Assembly: GCA_946885665.1 (NCBI GenBank)
Contig: CAMPGT010000069.1
Span: forward strand, 1 to 15,311
Direction of reading: 5' to 3'
DNA: 15,311 nucleotides
Source: an uncultured Chitinophagaceae bacterium
GTDB lineage: Bacteria > Bacteroidota > Bacteroidia > Chitinophagales > Chitinophagaceae
The notes under the pieces are model-generated. The model made no database searches. It had not been told where the DNA came from and saw nothing but the letters and a program-made list of their open reading frames with translations. Below are positions 7,305 through 15,132 of this stretch, piece after piece. A program made the translations under genes and the position numbers. Each line of letters opens with the position of its first letter. The first letter of the stretch is position 1.

Positions 7305-8039
7305 TCACTGGAACAATACAGTACCAAAGTATTTAGGTGAATGAAATGTGGGACGGCTGCCCCCCACAACAGCCCATGTGATGTGATGAGGGTTGGAATT
7401 ATTTTCTGCTATCTTGTAAAAATTGGCCCGCCAGGCGATGCCCTTTTTCGGCTGCGTAACCTTCGAATATTTTTTTAGCATCGCAAAGGGAATCCTGTAC
7501 TCCACTGTCCACGTTACAGGGTCTGTTATTTCAGGATCTACCGTTTTTGGCAACGAATGGGCAATCTCTATCATCTTCACGTCATCATCAACAGGTTTTT
7601 TTCCGGAAGTACGATAGCCGAGTAGCGCCGTTCCTCCGCAATTCACTTCAAGATTAAAATAATTTTCGGGTAAACTGGTATCCGGTGAAAAGAAGAATTC
7701 CACGGCCGCATCCTTCCACACGGGGCCGTTGATTTCTGTTGTTATGCTGCGCACATATTTGTCGCGGACCCGGAAGATCACGAACACGTTTTCATCGTCA
7801 TATAACATTTTCGCCTCCACCACCGGGCGGTAGGCCGGCACGCCCCTGATAAAATTGTTCACTTTCAGGGAACGTGTGGACCGCCATGGCGGTTTGTTCC
7901 AGTTAGCGTCAATTTTCATTGGGCGCGTAAGCCGTTTCACGGTGTACACCGACGGCCCGGGGCGGCCAACGGGCTGCGTCGCGCCGTACGACAAAGCGCA
8001 GCATAAAACAACAGCAGGTAACAGAAAAATCATTTTCAT
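7305..8039 (-). CDS. Secreted carbohydrate-binding family 9-like (CBM9/DOMON-type) protein
   Basis: A 244-residue protein with a signal peptide (about 1-20, MKMIF... to SYGA) followed by a single CBM9-like beta-sandwich (about 36-243). Family signs are the opening RPMKIDANWNKPPW, the central V-W-K-D-A-A-V-E-F-F-F-S-P-D block (107-120) that builds the ligand groove, TWTVEYRIPFAML (176-188) and the ending PKYFGTVLF. CBM9-type domains bind sugars or, in DOMON relatives, haem. Here no catalytic module is attached, so a binding role for a sugar or for the partner redox enzyme is the best reading. The gene lies between susD (31 nt upstream) and the cytochrome/PQQ-type gene, whose ATG is 26 nt after this stop. 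This position suggests that it works with the oxidation step. A second Met two codons in is an equally possible start. Confidence 0.82.
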   Translation of the reverse strand: MKMIFLLPAVVLCCALSYGATQPVGRPGPSVYTVKRLTRPMKIDANWNKPPWRSTRSLKVNNFIRGVPAYRPVVEAKMLYDDENVFVIFRVRDKYVRSITTEINGPVWKDAAVEFFFSPDTSLPENYFNLEVNCGGTALLGYRTSGKKPVDDDVKMIEIAHSLPKTVDPEITDPVTWTVEYRIPFAMLKKYSKVTQPKKGIAWRANFYKIAENNSNPHHITWAVVGGSRPTFHSPKYFGTVLFQ

Positions 8040-8070
8040 ACATACGGTTAATGCGGTCGCTGAAATAATG

Positions 8071-9636
8071 CTATGGATTTGTATCCCACCAAAGGGGAGT
8101 GGTCGGTTTATCCGGACCGTTCAACAATGACTCCGCGGCTTCAACGGCGGGTCCGTTTCTATCCTTGTCATATTCCAGGAATACGATCCTTCGCACAAAT
8201 TTACCCGACGGCACATCCGGGTTATCGGAATGTATAACGTGATACCGCTTCGGGTACGCCGTTCTTCTCACTTCGGCCCACGCCTCCTGCCCATCAGGGA
8301 AAAGTGCGAGCCACTTTTGTGTAGCGATCTGCTCGCGCTGCTTTTCCGGATCAGCAGAAAATTTTACAGGGATACCGGTAATTGCCGGCGTATTAAAATA
8401 ACCCCCCGGAGCCATTGGCAAATTGGGACTGTTGATATAATTGTTTATCGCAACGGCATCCGTAATTCCATTTGTTCTCATGGACATTTCAATTCCCTTT
8501 GCGTAGAGCTCTTCCGCAGTGCCGCCCATGTTCCATCCGTTTAACGCACCTTCGGCGCGAAGCAGGTAGGCTTCTCCCGAACGAATTACGCTCATTGGTT
8601 CCGTATTCATTCCTTCAGGTGTGAAGCGATCACTCACATTCGACGCATTGTCATAACTATTTTCAGGCAACACCTGTTCGGCCGGCACCATTCCGTTTCT
8701 TAAACCCCTGTACTCACCATCGGTTACTGCAGGCTGAAAATATGAGCTTAACCGGGGATCCTCATATCCTTTCAGGAAACTTTCCATCGTGGCGCTCATC
8801 CGGAATTCGTTCCACGAAGAGATGTAGCCAAGCGGGTTTGGCCTGTCGGTAGAAACTTTCATATAGGCATCGTCGCTGATGTCGGTCATCACGCCGCCTG
8901 CCACCGCCGCCTCTGCTTCGGTCTTTGCTTTTTCAGGATCTACATAAGATATCCTCATTGCCAATCGCAATCGCAGCGTATTAGCAAATTTCAACCATAA
9001 AGCATTTTGATTTTCGCCACCATATATCAGGTCTTTGTCGTCGTAGGAAGGCAGATTCAGATTGTTTCGGAGGTCATCTGTTGCTTCGGCCAATTCCTTG
9101 AAAAAGTCGTAGTAAATATCCTTTTGCGAATCATAAGGAATCGTCTTGTCGGTAGAGCCGATCTTAAAGTATGGAATGGGACCGTAATAATCAGTAACGC
9201 GATCAAGAATAAACACCTTCCAAATGCGTGCGATTGCATTCAGTGGCTTTGTTTCGGGTGTCGTTGTTTCTTTAATGATGGTAAGCAGTGAAGGCATCGT
9301 GTAAACATAAGCGCGTTCCCAGTGATTCATCAGGCGCGACTGCGTGAGATCGAAACGATCGGAAGCGAATGCCGTTTGTGTCACTGCAAAATACTGTGCA
9401 TACATATCTGCGAACGCATTCACACCTCTCTGGAACTGTGTTCCGCCTCCCAATGCCATCCCCTGCCATTGCGCATTTCCGAAGAGTCCCTTCACGTCTT
9501 TTGGCGTTAACGCCGTAAGCCTGGTTGGGTCAGTATTTCTGTCGGGAAATTTTTTCGTGCAACCCGGCAGTATAGATCCGAATATCAACACGGCGCCGTA
9601 AAATATTCCGTTCAGCAGCCATTTAATATTTTTCAT
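8071..9636 (-). CDS. SusD/RagB-type outer-membrane lipoprotein (SusD-like_2 group)
   Basis: A 521-residue SusD-family protein that caps the SusC channel and captures ligand on the cell surface. The N-terminal signal ends in a lipobox, I-L-P-G-C, with Cys26 as the lipidated residue. Family signs include N-terminal NTDPTRLTALTP and GNAQWQGMALGGG (about 34-65), the helical TPR-like part with AIARIWKVFILDRVTDYYGPIPY, ALWLKFANTLRLRLAMRI, RSGEAYLLRAEGA, and the C-terminal QKWLALFPDGQEAWAEVRRTAYP. The length is normal for the family. The gene starts 38 nt after susC and ends 31 nt before the CBM9-like gene, so the three are likely one transcript. SusD_2-type proteins are not confined to polysaccharides, and the ligand cannot be read from the sequence. 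No glycoside hydrolase or polysaccharide lyase is present in the window, which argues for a small ligand. Confidence 0.93.
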   Translation of the reverse strand: MKNIKWLLNGIFYGAVLIFGSILPGCTKKFPDRNTDPTRLTALTPKDVKGLFGNAQWQGMALGGGTQFQRGVNAFADMYAQYFAVTQTAFASDRFDLTQSRLMNHWERAYVYTMPSLLTIIKETTTPETKPLNAIARIWKVFILDRVTDYYGPIPYFKIGSTDKTIPYDSQKDIYYDFFKELAEATDDLRNNLNLPSYDDKDLIYGGENQNALWLKFANTLRLRLAMRISYVDPEKAKTEAEAAVAGGVMTDISDDAYMKVSTDRPNPLGYISSWNEFRMSATMESFLKGYEDPRLSSYFQPAVTDGEYRGLRNGMVPAEQVLPENSYDNASNVSDRFTPEGMNTEPMSVIRSGEAYLLRAEGALNGWNMGGTAEELYAKGIEMSMRTNGITDAVAINNYINSPNLPMAPGGYFNTPAITGIPVKFSADPEKQREQIATQKWLALFPDGQEAWAEVRRTAYPKRYHVIHSDNPDVPSGKFVRRIVFLEYDKDRNGPAVEAAESLLNGPDKPTTPLWWDTNP

Positions 9637-9674
9637 CAGTGTAGTTTTTAATTTTTTTGTCAGGTGGACCCTGG

Positions 9675-12600
9675 TTAAAATGTCACCTTCACGTTAACGC
9701 CCATGGTACGGGCGAATGGCAGCGCGGTGGCTTCTATACCTCCGCGTCCCTGCGCAATGTCCGGATCGAAAGGCGTTGATTTTTTGAAAAAGAAGAGGTT
9801 TCTTCCAATCAGGGAGATGCGGATGTTACTGATGTAATTCGCTTCACCAAATACTCTTTTGGGAATCACATAGCCAAATGACACTTCCCTGAGGCGCGTG
9901 TTGGTTGCCGAGTACGCATATTCTTCAGCGGCCGGCTTCCTGTCGCCAATCGAACTAAAATATTCCTGTGAAGTGATGACCTGGTCATTTTTACCTCCAC
10001 CTGCCTGGTAAGCATCGAGAACGATGCCGCTTTCGCGTCCCTCAAGCGATCTTGCAGAATGTCCGTCGGCATCTATGAGCGCCTGGGTACCTCCAAGAAT
10101 AGTACCGCCGTGGGCATGGTTGATCAAAAATCCGAACGAGAAATCGCCCAACCTGAAAGTGCTGCTGAAACCAAGCTGGTAATCGGGATTGTAGTTTCCG
10201 GCGTAAACCGTTTTGCCGGGCGTCAACAACGGCCTGCCCATGTCGTCCACCAGCTTTCTGCCTTCTTCGTCTCTTTGCCAGCCCTTTACATAGAGTGTTC
10301 CGAAGCTTTTTCCGGCCTCCACCTTCGTCGTAACGATGTCGTCATCCTGTATGATTACCGATGACATCTCGTCGGTAATGCGAACAACTTTGTTATCGTT
10401 CCTGGCATAGTTCACATAGCCGTCCCAGGTAAATTTCCCTGCTTTGACGGGCGTAAAATTCAACATCGCTTCAAGTCCGCTGTTCTGTATAAGGCCGGCA
10501 TTAATGTAACGTTGGTTATATGTTGAGGCGGGCGGAGCGCCTATCAGCAGCAGTTGGTTCTTTGTTTGCGTTCTGTAATAAGTAAGATCAATGCCCAGCC
10601 TGTTGGCAAGAAAGTTCCATGTCAGTCCCGCCTCAAGTGAGCTGGTCATTTCAGGTTTATACGTTCCAAACGACTGAATGGTGGGCGTAACAATGAGGCC
10701 GCCGGCTGCCACTGAATAGTATTCACGGCCCAGGTAGGCGTTACCACCATACCCCGAGTTAGCAATGGATATTCTCGCTTTTCCGTAGTTGATCCAAGAC
10801 GGCAGTTCCACCATATCGGAAATAATTCCGGTTAACCCTATTGAAGGATAGAATATGGAATAGCTGCCTTCGGGCAGAGCCGATGACCAGTCGTTTCTTC
10901 CCGTCACGTCGAGAAACAATAAATCTTTGTATCCTAAAGTAGCCTCGGCATATAATGCCTGTACCTGGGGGGTACTGCCATAGGTGTTCGTTTCCAGGGG
11001 CGCCTTGGCATTGCTCATGAAGAAGAAATTATCCTTATTCAGGCCATTCGCCTCGGTGGTGCTTGAATTGCTCTTGCTTCCCTGGATGGAACCTCCAATA
11101 TTTCCGGAGAGTGTAAAATTGCTGTTCAGCTTGCGGGAGAACGTGAGGAGCACGTCTGCATACGTGCGCAGGTCGTTAACGGTAGACAGTGAATAATCCG
11201 AGCCTACGAGGCTGAAGTACGAATCTGAATATATTTTATTTTCTCCCCTGCCAAATGATTTTGTAATGCTGCCGCGAACCATAAGATCCAGCCATTTCGT
11301 GAAACTGTACTTTGCAGAAAAAAGGCCGGTCAGTTGGTTATCCTGGTTATAAGAAAGGTTTCGGTACATGTAATAGTATGGATTACCAATAATTGAGGAT
11401 CCGGGTTTCCAGTAGCTCTGGCGCAGGTCGCCGTTGATGTCGGTATATTCGTAGCTTTTCATCTGGTCCAACGGGATCGATGTGGGCGCGCGATAGATCG
11501 AGGTCACCGCGTAGTCGTTAGGCGCGTTGTTGATCGCTTCATTGATGTAAGTTGCTTTGAGATCAAAAGACAATTTTGACGTGATGTTGTTGCTGATCCT
11601 GAGGTTAAACATGTGCCTGATGAGATCGTTATTGCGCATGATACCCTGTGAAGTAATATTGCCGTACGAGAAATAGGTTTGCATTTTTTCCGTACCGCCG
11701 TTAACGCTGATGGAATTGTTCAGCGTCATTCCTGTTCTGAAGAAATCATCGATGCGCCCGGGCTGACCCGTGAGCGGAACCTTGTTGCCATTCCACAGCG
11801 TTACGTCCTGTCCCGTGTTTTTTGGCCCGAAGCTATGCTCAGAATTCGGAACGTACATACCGGCATCGCCCTGACCGTAGTCGTATTGAAAATCCTGGTA
11901 CACCTGTGCCTGGTCAAAGAGAAGTCCGCCATTATAGGTAACGGTTATTTTCCCCGAAACGCCTTTTTTCGTGGTGATGATGATCGCGCCGTTCTGGCCC
12001 GCGCTGCCATACAGCGCCGCGGCGGAGGCTCCCTTCAGTACGGTGATGCTTTCAATGTTATCCCCATCTTCCAGGCCGATGCTGCCGGGAACACCGTCTG
12101 TAACATACAAAGGTTCGTTGTTGCCGGTGATCGACCTGTTGCCGCGAAGCAGCACCCTGGAATCGCTGCCCGGTCCATTCGGGCTTCTGGTAATCGTTAA
12201 ACCTGCAACGCGGCCCTGCAGTGTGTTGATCATACTCGGGTCCTTTGTTTTACCGATATCATCGCCCTTTATGGTTTGCGTGGCATAGGTCAGTGCTTTT
12301 GTTTCGCGTTTGATACCCAAAGCGGTAACGACCACTTCGTTTAGCGCCCTGGTGGTTTCAAGCAGTTTTACGTTGATGACGGTTTGTCCACCCACCGAAA
12401 TTTCGCGCGTCTCGAAACCGATATAGGAAAATATGAGCGTGCCGTTTTCGGGGCTGCTGATGGAATAATTTCCTTCGGCGTCCGAATAAGTGCCCGAAGT
12501 GGTTCCCTTAACGGCTATACTCACACCTACCAATGGATCGCCTGTGGAATTAGCAACGTTTCCGCTAACAGTAATGGCAACATTGGCGCGCCGTACTAAT

Positions 12601-13043
12601 TCAGGCTCCGCCGTACCGGGCGGCCTCTTCCTGGGAAGGATGAGAATCTGGTTATCCAGTTGCCGATACATCAGCGATGTATTTTTGAGCAGCGCTTTCA
12701 GGAAATACTCCACCGTCTGCTCGGCAAGCGGCAGGCTTATGTTCCTGATGTTTTTCACTTCATCGTACCGGTACATAAAGCGAAAATTGCTCATCGCTTC
12801 TATTTTCTGAAACGCCTGGACCAGCGATTCATTTTTGAGCTCGAGCCTCACCCTCACCTGGTCGATCGGCTGGCCGTTTGCCGGAACCGCATATAACAGG
12901 TGCATTGAAGTTACAAGCAGCACTATCGTGATGACTCCTATACGCATAATGAATGTAAAGAGCTTTTTCTCAGTGAGCAGTTTTGGTTTTCGCCGCGACG
13001 CAAAAAGTTGCCGTCCTCCTGCATGAATAGCAGAAAAAATCAT
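9675..13043 (-). CDS. SusC/RagA-type TonB-dependent outer-membrane receptor with N-terminal STN signalling domain
   Basis: The 1122-residue outer-membrane transporter moves ligand through a TonB-energised barrel, paired with SusD downstream. The hydrophobic export signal is at about 33-57 (MRIGVITIVLLV... to ANGQ), preceded by a 32-residue basic extension, so the real start could be the internal Met33 (12947). An STN domain follows (about 62-137: SLVQAFQKIEAMSNFRFMY to ILILP), then a CarboxypepD_reg-like domain (157-230: GDPLVGVSIAVKGT, DAEGNYSI, YIGFETREI). Next come a NEVVVTALG segment (235-243) and the plug (about 245-350: LQGRVAGLTI, LLRGNRSITGNNEPLYVTDGVP, SAAALYGSAGQNGAIIITTKKG). The remainder is the beta-barrel, ending in NVKVTF with the terminal Phe typical of outer-membrane proteins. 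The STN domain normally touches a FecR-type anti-sigma factor, and both fecR and the ECF sigma gene lie directly upstream. This marks SusC as transporter and sensor. The gene is preceded by a long leader with an ECF-type promoter motif. Confidence 0.96.
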   Translation of the reverse strand: MIFSAIHAGGRQLFASRRKPKLLTEKKLFTFIMRIGVITIVLLVTSMHLLYAVPANGQPIDQVRVRLELKNESLVQAFQKIEAMSNFRFMYRYDEVKNIRNISLPLAEQTVEYFLKALLKNTSLMYRQLDNQILILPRKRPPGTAEPELVRRANVAITVSGNVANSTGDPLVGVSIAVKGTTSGTYSDAEGNYSISSPENGTLIFSYIGFETREISVGGQTVINVKLLETTRALNEVVVTALGIKRETKALTYATQTIKGDDIGKTKDPSMINTLQGRVAGLTITRSPNGPGSDSRVLLRGNRSITGNNEPLYVTDGVPGSIGLEDGDNIESITVLKGASAAALYGSAGQNGAIIITTKKGVSGKITVTYNGGLLFDQAQVYQDFQYDYGQGDAGMYVPNSEHSFGPKNTGQDVTLWNGNKVPLTGQPGRIDDFFRTGMTLNNSISVNGGTEKMQTYFSYGNITSQGIMRNNDLIRHMFNLRISNNITSKLSFDLKATYINEAINNAPNDYAVTSIYRAPTSIPLDQMKSYEYTDINGDLRQSYWKPGSSIIGNPYYYMYRNLSYNQDNQLTGLFSAKYSFTKWLDLMVRGSITKSFGRGENKIYSDSYFSLVGSDYSLSTVNDLRTYADVLLTFSRKLNSNFTLSGNIGGSIQGSKSNSSTTEANGLNKDNFFFMSNAKAPLETNTYGSTPQVQALYAEATLGYKDLLFLDVTGRNDWSSALPEGSYSIFYPSIGLTGIISDMVELPSWINYGKARISIANSGYGGNAYLGREYYSVAAGGLIVTPTIQSFGTYKPEMTSSLEAGLTWNFLANRLGIDLTYYRTQTKNQLLLIGAPPASTYNQRYINAGLIQNSGLEAMLNFTPVKAGKFTWDGYVNYARNDNKVVRITDEMSSVIIQDDDIVTTKVEAGKSFGTLYVKGWQRDEEGRKLVDDMGRPLLTPGKTVYAGNYNPDYQLGFSSTFRLGDFSFGFLINHAHGGTILGGTQALIDADGHSARSLEGRESGIVLDAYQAGGGKNDQVITSQEYFSSIGDRKPAAEEYAYSATNTRLREVSFGYVIPKRVFGEANYISNIRISLIGRNLFFFKKSTPFDPDIAQGRGGIEATALPFARTMGVNVKVTF

Positions 13044-13138
13044 AATTTTGGCCCGTTTTAAGTGATGAAATATCCGCGTTAGCGGTACAAAGATTTAAAA
13101 CACATGCAGTGCCCCGATGCCAGTCGGTACATTGCAGG

Positions 13139-13182
13139 AACCCTCCAGGTTTGTTTGCTCTGCAAATTTATTTTGGAGGGTT
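13139..13182 (-). repeat. Inverted repeat (two-part hairpin) in the susC leader
   Basis: The outer arms AACCCTCCA (13139-13147) and TGGAGGGTT (13174-13182) are perfect 9-bp complements. Inside them, on the minus strand, TTTGC-AGA-GCAAA can form a second 5-bp stem with a 3-nt loop. A T-rich tail (TTTTTATTT) follows only on the plus strand. It therefore looks like an intrinsic terminator for plus-strand (antisense) transcripts, or a folded leader element in the susC mRNA. It lies about 100 nt before the susC start. Confidence 0.55.
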
Positions 13183-13280
13183 TTTATTTCGGATCCTTCC
13201 CAATCCAATATGGAACTGATCCAGGTGCCAGGTAGCTGGTTTCATATTTTTTATTTTAAGTTGATGGCTGATGTGTCCTG

Positions 13281-13331
13281 TTAAAAAGGATAAGGGTAGC
13301 TAAGCACGGAACCGATCATTGAATATTTCAT
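13281..13331 (-). other. Possible 16-codon leader ORF before susC
   Basis: An ATG at 13331 opens a short frame encoding MKYSMIGSVLSYPYPF and ending in TAA. It begins about 17 nt after the start site predicted from the ECF-type motif and has GGGG nine nt upstream as a weak ribosome site. Position in the leader is the only reason to list it; a chance ORF of this length is common. Confidence 0.15.
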
Positions 13332-13354
13332 TATTATTTCCCCGCTACAATTAA

Positions 13355-13382
13355 ATGACCCGCCAGTCTGAAAAAATCCCTG
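13355..13382 (-). promoter_or_regulatory. Putative ECF-sigma promoter of the susC operon
   Basis: On the minus strand this reads CAGGGATTTTTTC, eight spacer bases, then GGGTCAT. The same two blocks with the same spacing occur before fecR at 14443-14470, while the spacers differ. The arrangement of two conserved boxes fits a -35/-10 pair for an ECF sigma factor, and the only such factor nearby is encoded at 14494-15084. The predicted start is near 13348, about 305 nt before the susC ATG. The assignment to this sigma factor is inferred. Confidence 0.6.
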
Positions 13383-13449
13383 TTTGCAACTTTTTTTGTT
13401 TTTAGCGCCACCGTAAAGGGCAATTCATCTTTATCTCGTGGGCTGAAAA

Positions 13450-14415
13450 TTATTTATGAGTGATGGTAATCGTTGATTTATTCCTGCCGTAGTGATAAGC
13501 GGCACCGTTGAATTCGCAGATGGTTTTCAAAACATGGTCGAGGGTTTCGCTAACCGCGAAGCTCGCCGTAAAACGCTCGTTACGAATAACATTGTCGTTA
13601 ATAACAATCTTCACGTTGAACCTTTCCTCTAATATCGCCGCCGCCTCCGCTACGGTCACGTTGTTAAACGTGATATCCTGTTCTTTCCAATTGATATAGT
13701 CTTCATTGCTGACTACCTGCAGCATGGCGGTTCCCTTCAGCTTATTGTAAACGATCTGCTGCTGCGGAACGATCGTTCCAAGCGTATTCCCGGAATCACT
13801 TACGCGAACCTTTCCCCTTTTTACGGTAACTGTGATATCAGCATCCACAGGAAAGGCCCTCACATCGAACGCGGTACCAAGCACCGTAACATTCAGCTTA
13901 CCGGCGTATACGATAAACGGCCTGGCGGCATTATGGCTGACGTCGAAAAAAGCTTCGCCGTCGAGATACACCTCCCGTTTTTCCGAACCATTAAAATTTG
14001 ATGAATAGCTGACTTTGCTGCCGTTATTAAGAGTGATGGTGCTGCCATCGGGAAGGGCAACGAGGTGGCTGGCCGCTTTGGAACTCACCGTAATCATCCT
14101 GCCGGCAAAAGCAATGCTGTACGTGAGCCAACCTGCACACACAATCAGCAGCACTGCAGCCACTGAAGCGGCGGCCCGCCAGGCGTTCATTCGTCTTATT
14201 TTTGCCATTGGTTGTTGCTTCGACGCTATCTTTTGCCAAACCGATTCGCGTATTTCCTTCCTGAGTGTATCCTTTTGGCCAGCCTGCATCTGTTCCAGAA
14301 CATCCGGTTCATACTCGAAAAGCCTGTCGTAGCTTTCCAAAAACTTCTCCTCCTCCTTTGTTGTTTCCCCCCGGGAATATTTTTGCAACAACTTTATAAA
14401 ATAGTTCCTGTCCAT
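13450..14415 (-). CDS. FecR-family anti-sigma factor
   Basis: The 321-residue inner-membrane regulator has a cytoplasmic N-terminal anti-sigma domain (about 1-75: YFIKLLQKYSRGETTKEEE, SVWQKI), one transmembrane helix (about 80-103) and a periplasmic FecR domain (about 112-205: LVALPDGSTITLNNGSKVSY, REVYLDGEAFFDV, VLGTAFDVRAF, VTVKRGKVRV). A C-terminal DUF4974-like domain spans 246-318 (ITFNNVTVAEAAAILEERF, FAVSETLDHVLKTI), which is the form usual in Bacteroidota. Its role is to hold the ECF sigma factor until the STN domain of SusC signals substrate across the periplasm. It is encoded 78 nt after the sigma gene, with its own copy of the ECF-type promoter motif 28 nt before the ATG, so it is probably induced by the sigma factor it controls. 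Length and domain order are normal. The cognate pair is inferred from adjacency. Confidence 0.95.
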   Translation of the reverse strand: MDRNYFIKLLQKYSRGETTKEEEKFLESYDRLFEYEPDVLEQMQAGQKDTLRKEIRESVWQKIASKQQPMAKIRRMNAWRAAASVAAVLLIVCAGWLTYSIAFAGRMITVSSKAASHLVALPDGSTITLNNGSKVSYSSNFNGSEKREVYLDGEAFFDVSHNAARPFIVYAGKLNVTVLGTAFDVRAFPVDADITVTVKRGKVRVSDSGNTLGTIVPQQQIVYNKLKGTAMLQVVSNEDYINWKEQDITFNNVTVAEAAAILEERFNVKIVINDNVIRNERFTASFAVSETLDHVLKTICEFNGAAYHYGRNKSTITITHK

Positions 14416-14442
14416 CTACAATTCATGCAATTGGTTATCAGT

Positions 14443-14470
14443 ATGACCCGGGAACGCGAAAAAATCCCTG
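14443..14470 (-). promoter_or_regulatory. Putative ECF-sigma promoter of fecR
   Basis: The minus strand carries CAGGGATTTTTTC and GGGTCAT separated by 8 nt, identical in both boxes to the motif before susC. It sits wholly within the 78-nt gap between the sigma and fecR genes. The predicted start, near 14436, would leave a leader of about 20 nt. An exact 20-position match with fixed spacing, at the two places where such a promoter is expected, makes chance unlikely. Confidence 0.65.
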
Positions 14471-14493
14471 CTTTGTCAATAAATTTCCAAAGA

Positions 14494-15084
14494 TTAACTG
14501 TTCAGGCAGGTGATAACGATGTAAGTGGCGAACAGATGCATTAACGTTGCCCGCAATTGTTCAATGGCTTTTCCCAACTGGTTCTGCACCGTTTTCCTGG
14601 AAAGGCCCAACTGGAGGGCAATGTCTTTCGTAGAGAGATCGTTGTGGAAACGAAGCCTGAAAATCATTTGGCGTTTGGCGGGAAACGTCGACACCAGATC
14701 TTCATACGCACGATAAAATTCTTTCCACAGCAGCTCTTTGTCGGCATTATATTCACGGCCGGGAATGCTTTCCAGGATGTTGAAAAATGGATGGCTGAGT
14801 TTCTGTTTTGCGGCTATCTTAATGACCCGGTTACGAATGGCCGTGCTGAGATATGCAGGCAGGTTTTGAATATGAAGCGTTTTGCGATTCAGCCAGATGT
14901 GCGCAAAAATGTCCTGGACGATGTCTTTTGCCTGTTCTGCATCCCTGAGGCGTTTGTATGCATTGGAATAAGCTGTAGCCCAGTGTTTTTCGAAGAGTAA
15001 ATCAAACGCTTGCTTACTTCCTTCTTCAACCTGTTGCAGCAGGCATGAATCCGTATAAATTTCTGGATTAACCGGGCTTGTCAT
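14494..15084 (-). CDS. ECF-type RNA polymerase sigma factor (FecI-like, Bacteroidota group)
   Basis: The 196-residue sigma-70-family protein has a region 2 at about 25-90 (FDLLFEKHWATAYSNAYK, AKDIVQDIFAHIWLNRKTL, with the core-binding D-I-V-Q-D-I-F) and a region 4 at about 125-178. Region 4 contains a helix-turn-helix at 150-172 (LSTKDIALQLGLSRKTVQNQL). As in ECF factors, regions 1 and 3 are missing. The short hydrophobic C-terminal tail (LMHLFATYIVITCLNS) is often seen in this Bacteroidota group. It is the first gene of the minus-strand locus and is followed by fecR. It is predicted to direct transcription from the paired motifs before fecR and susC. Its own promoter looks like a housekeeping one, so it would be present before induction and kept silent by FecR. 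The ATG at 15084 gives a normal full-length N-terminus. Confidence 0.95.
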   Translation of the reverse strand: MTSPVNPEIYTDSCLLQQVEEGSKQAFDLLFEKHWATAYSNAYKRLRDAEQAKDIVQDIFAHIWLNRKTLHIQNLPAYLSTAIRNRVIKIAAKQKLSHPFFNILESIPGREYNADKELLWKEFYRAYEDLVSTFPAKRQMIFRLRFHNDLSTKDIALQLGLSRKTVQNQLGKAIEQLRATLMHLFATYIVITCLNS

Positions 15085-15132
15085 AAGCAGTCGTCAAAAA
15101 AATGAAACGGTCGAATAAATAAACAGTCTAAA

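Larger units (their letters stand above)
13044..13449. other. 406-nt non-coding interval between fecR and susC: promoter and susC leader
   Basis: No convincing protein gene fills this stretch. Reading in the direction of transcription (minus strand), it contains the bipartite ECF-type promoter motif at 13382-13355, a 16-codon open frame at 13331-13281, a short CCAG/CTGG hairpin near 13239-13228, a large inverted repeat at 13182-13139, a 4-bp CCGA/TCGG stem near 13127-13114, and then the susC start. If the promoter is real, the susC leader RNA is about 305 nt, unusually long beside the roughly 20-nt leader of fecR. I see no clear T-tailed terminator for the fecR transcript. Confidence 0.6.

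Noticed and set aside
11679..12200. Open frame of 173 residues on the plus strand inside susC
   Set aside because: It lies wholly within the conserved plug region of susC and has no family features.
13088..13095. AATCTTTG on the minus strand close to susC as a -7 promoter element
   Set aside because: It breaks the TA of TAnnTTTG, and no TTTG -33 element lies at the expected distance; the exact ECF-type motif further upstream is better supported.
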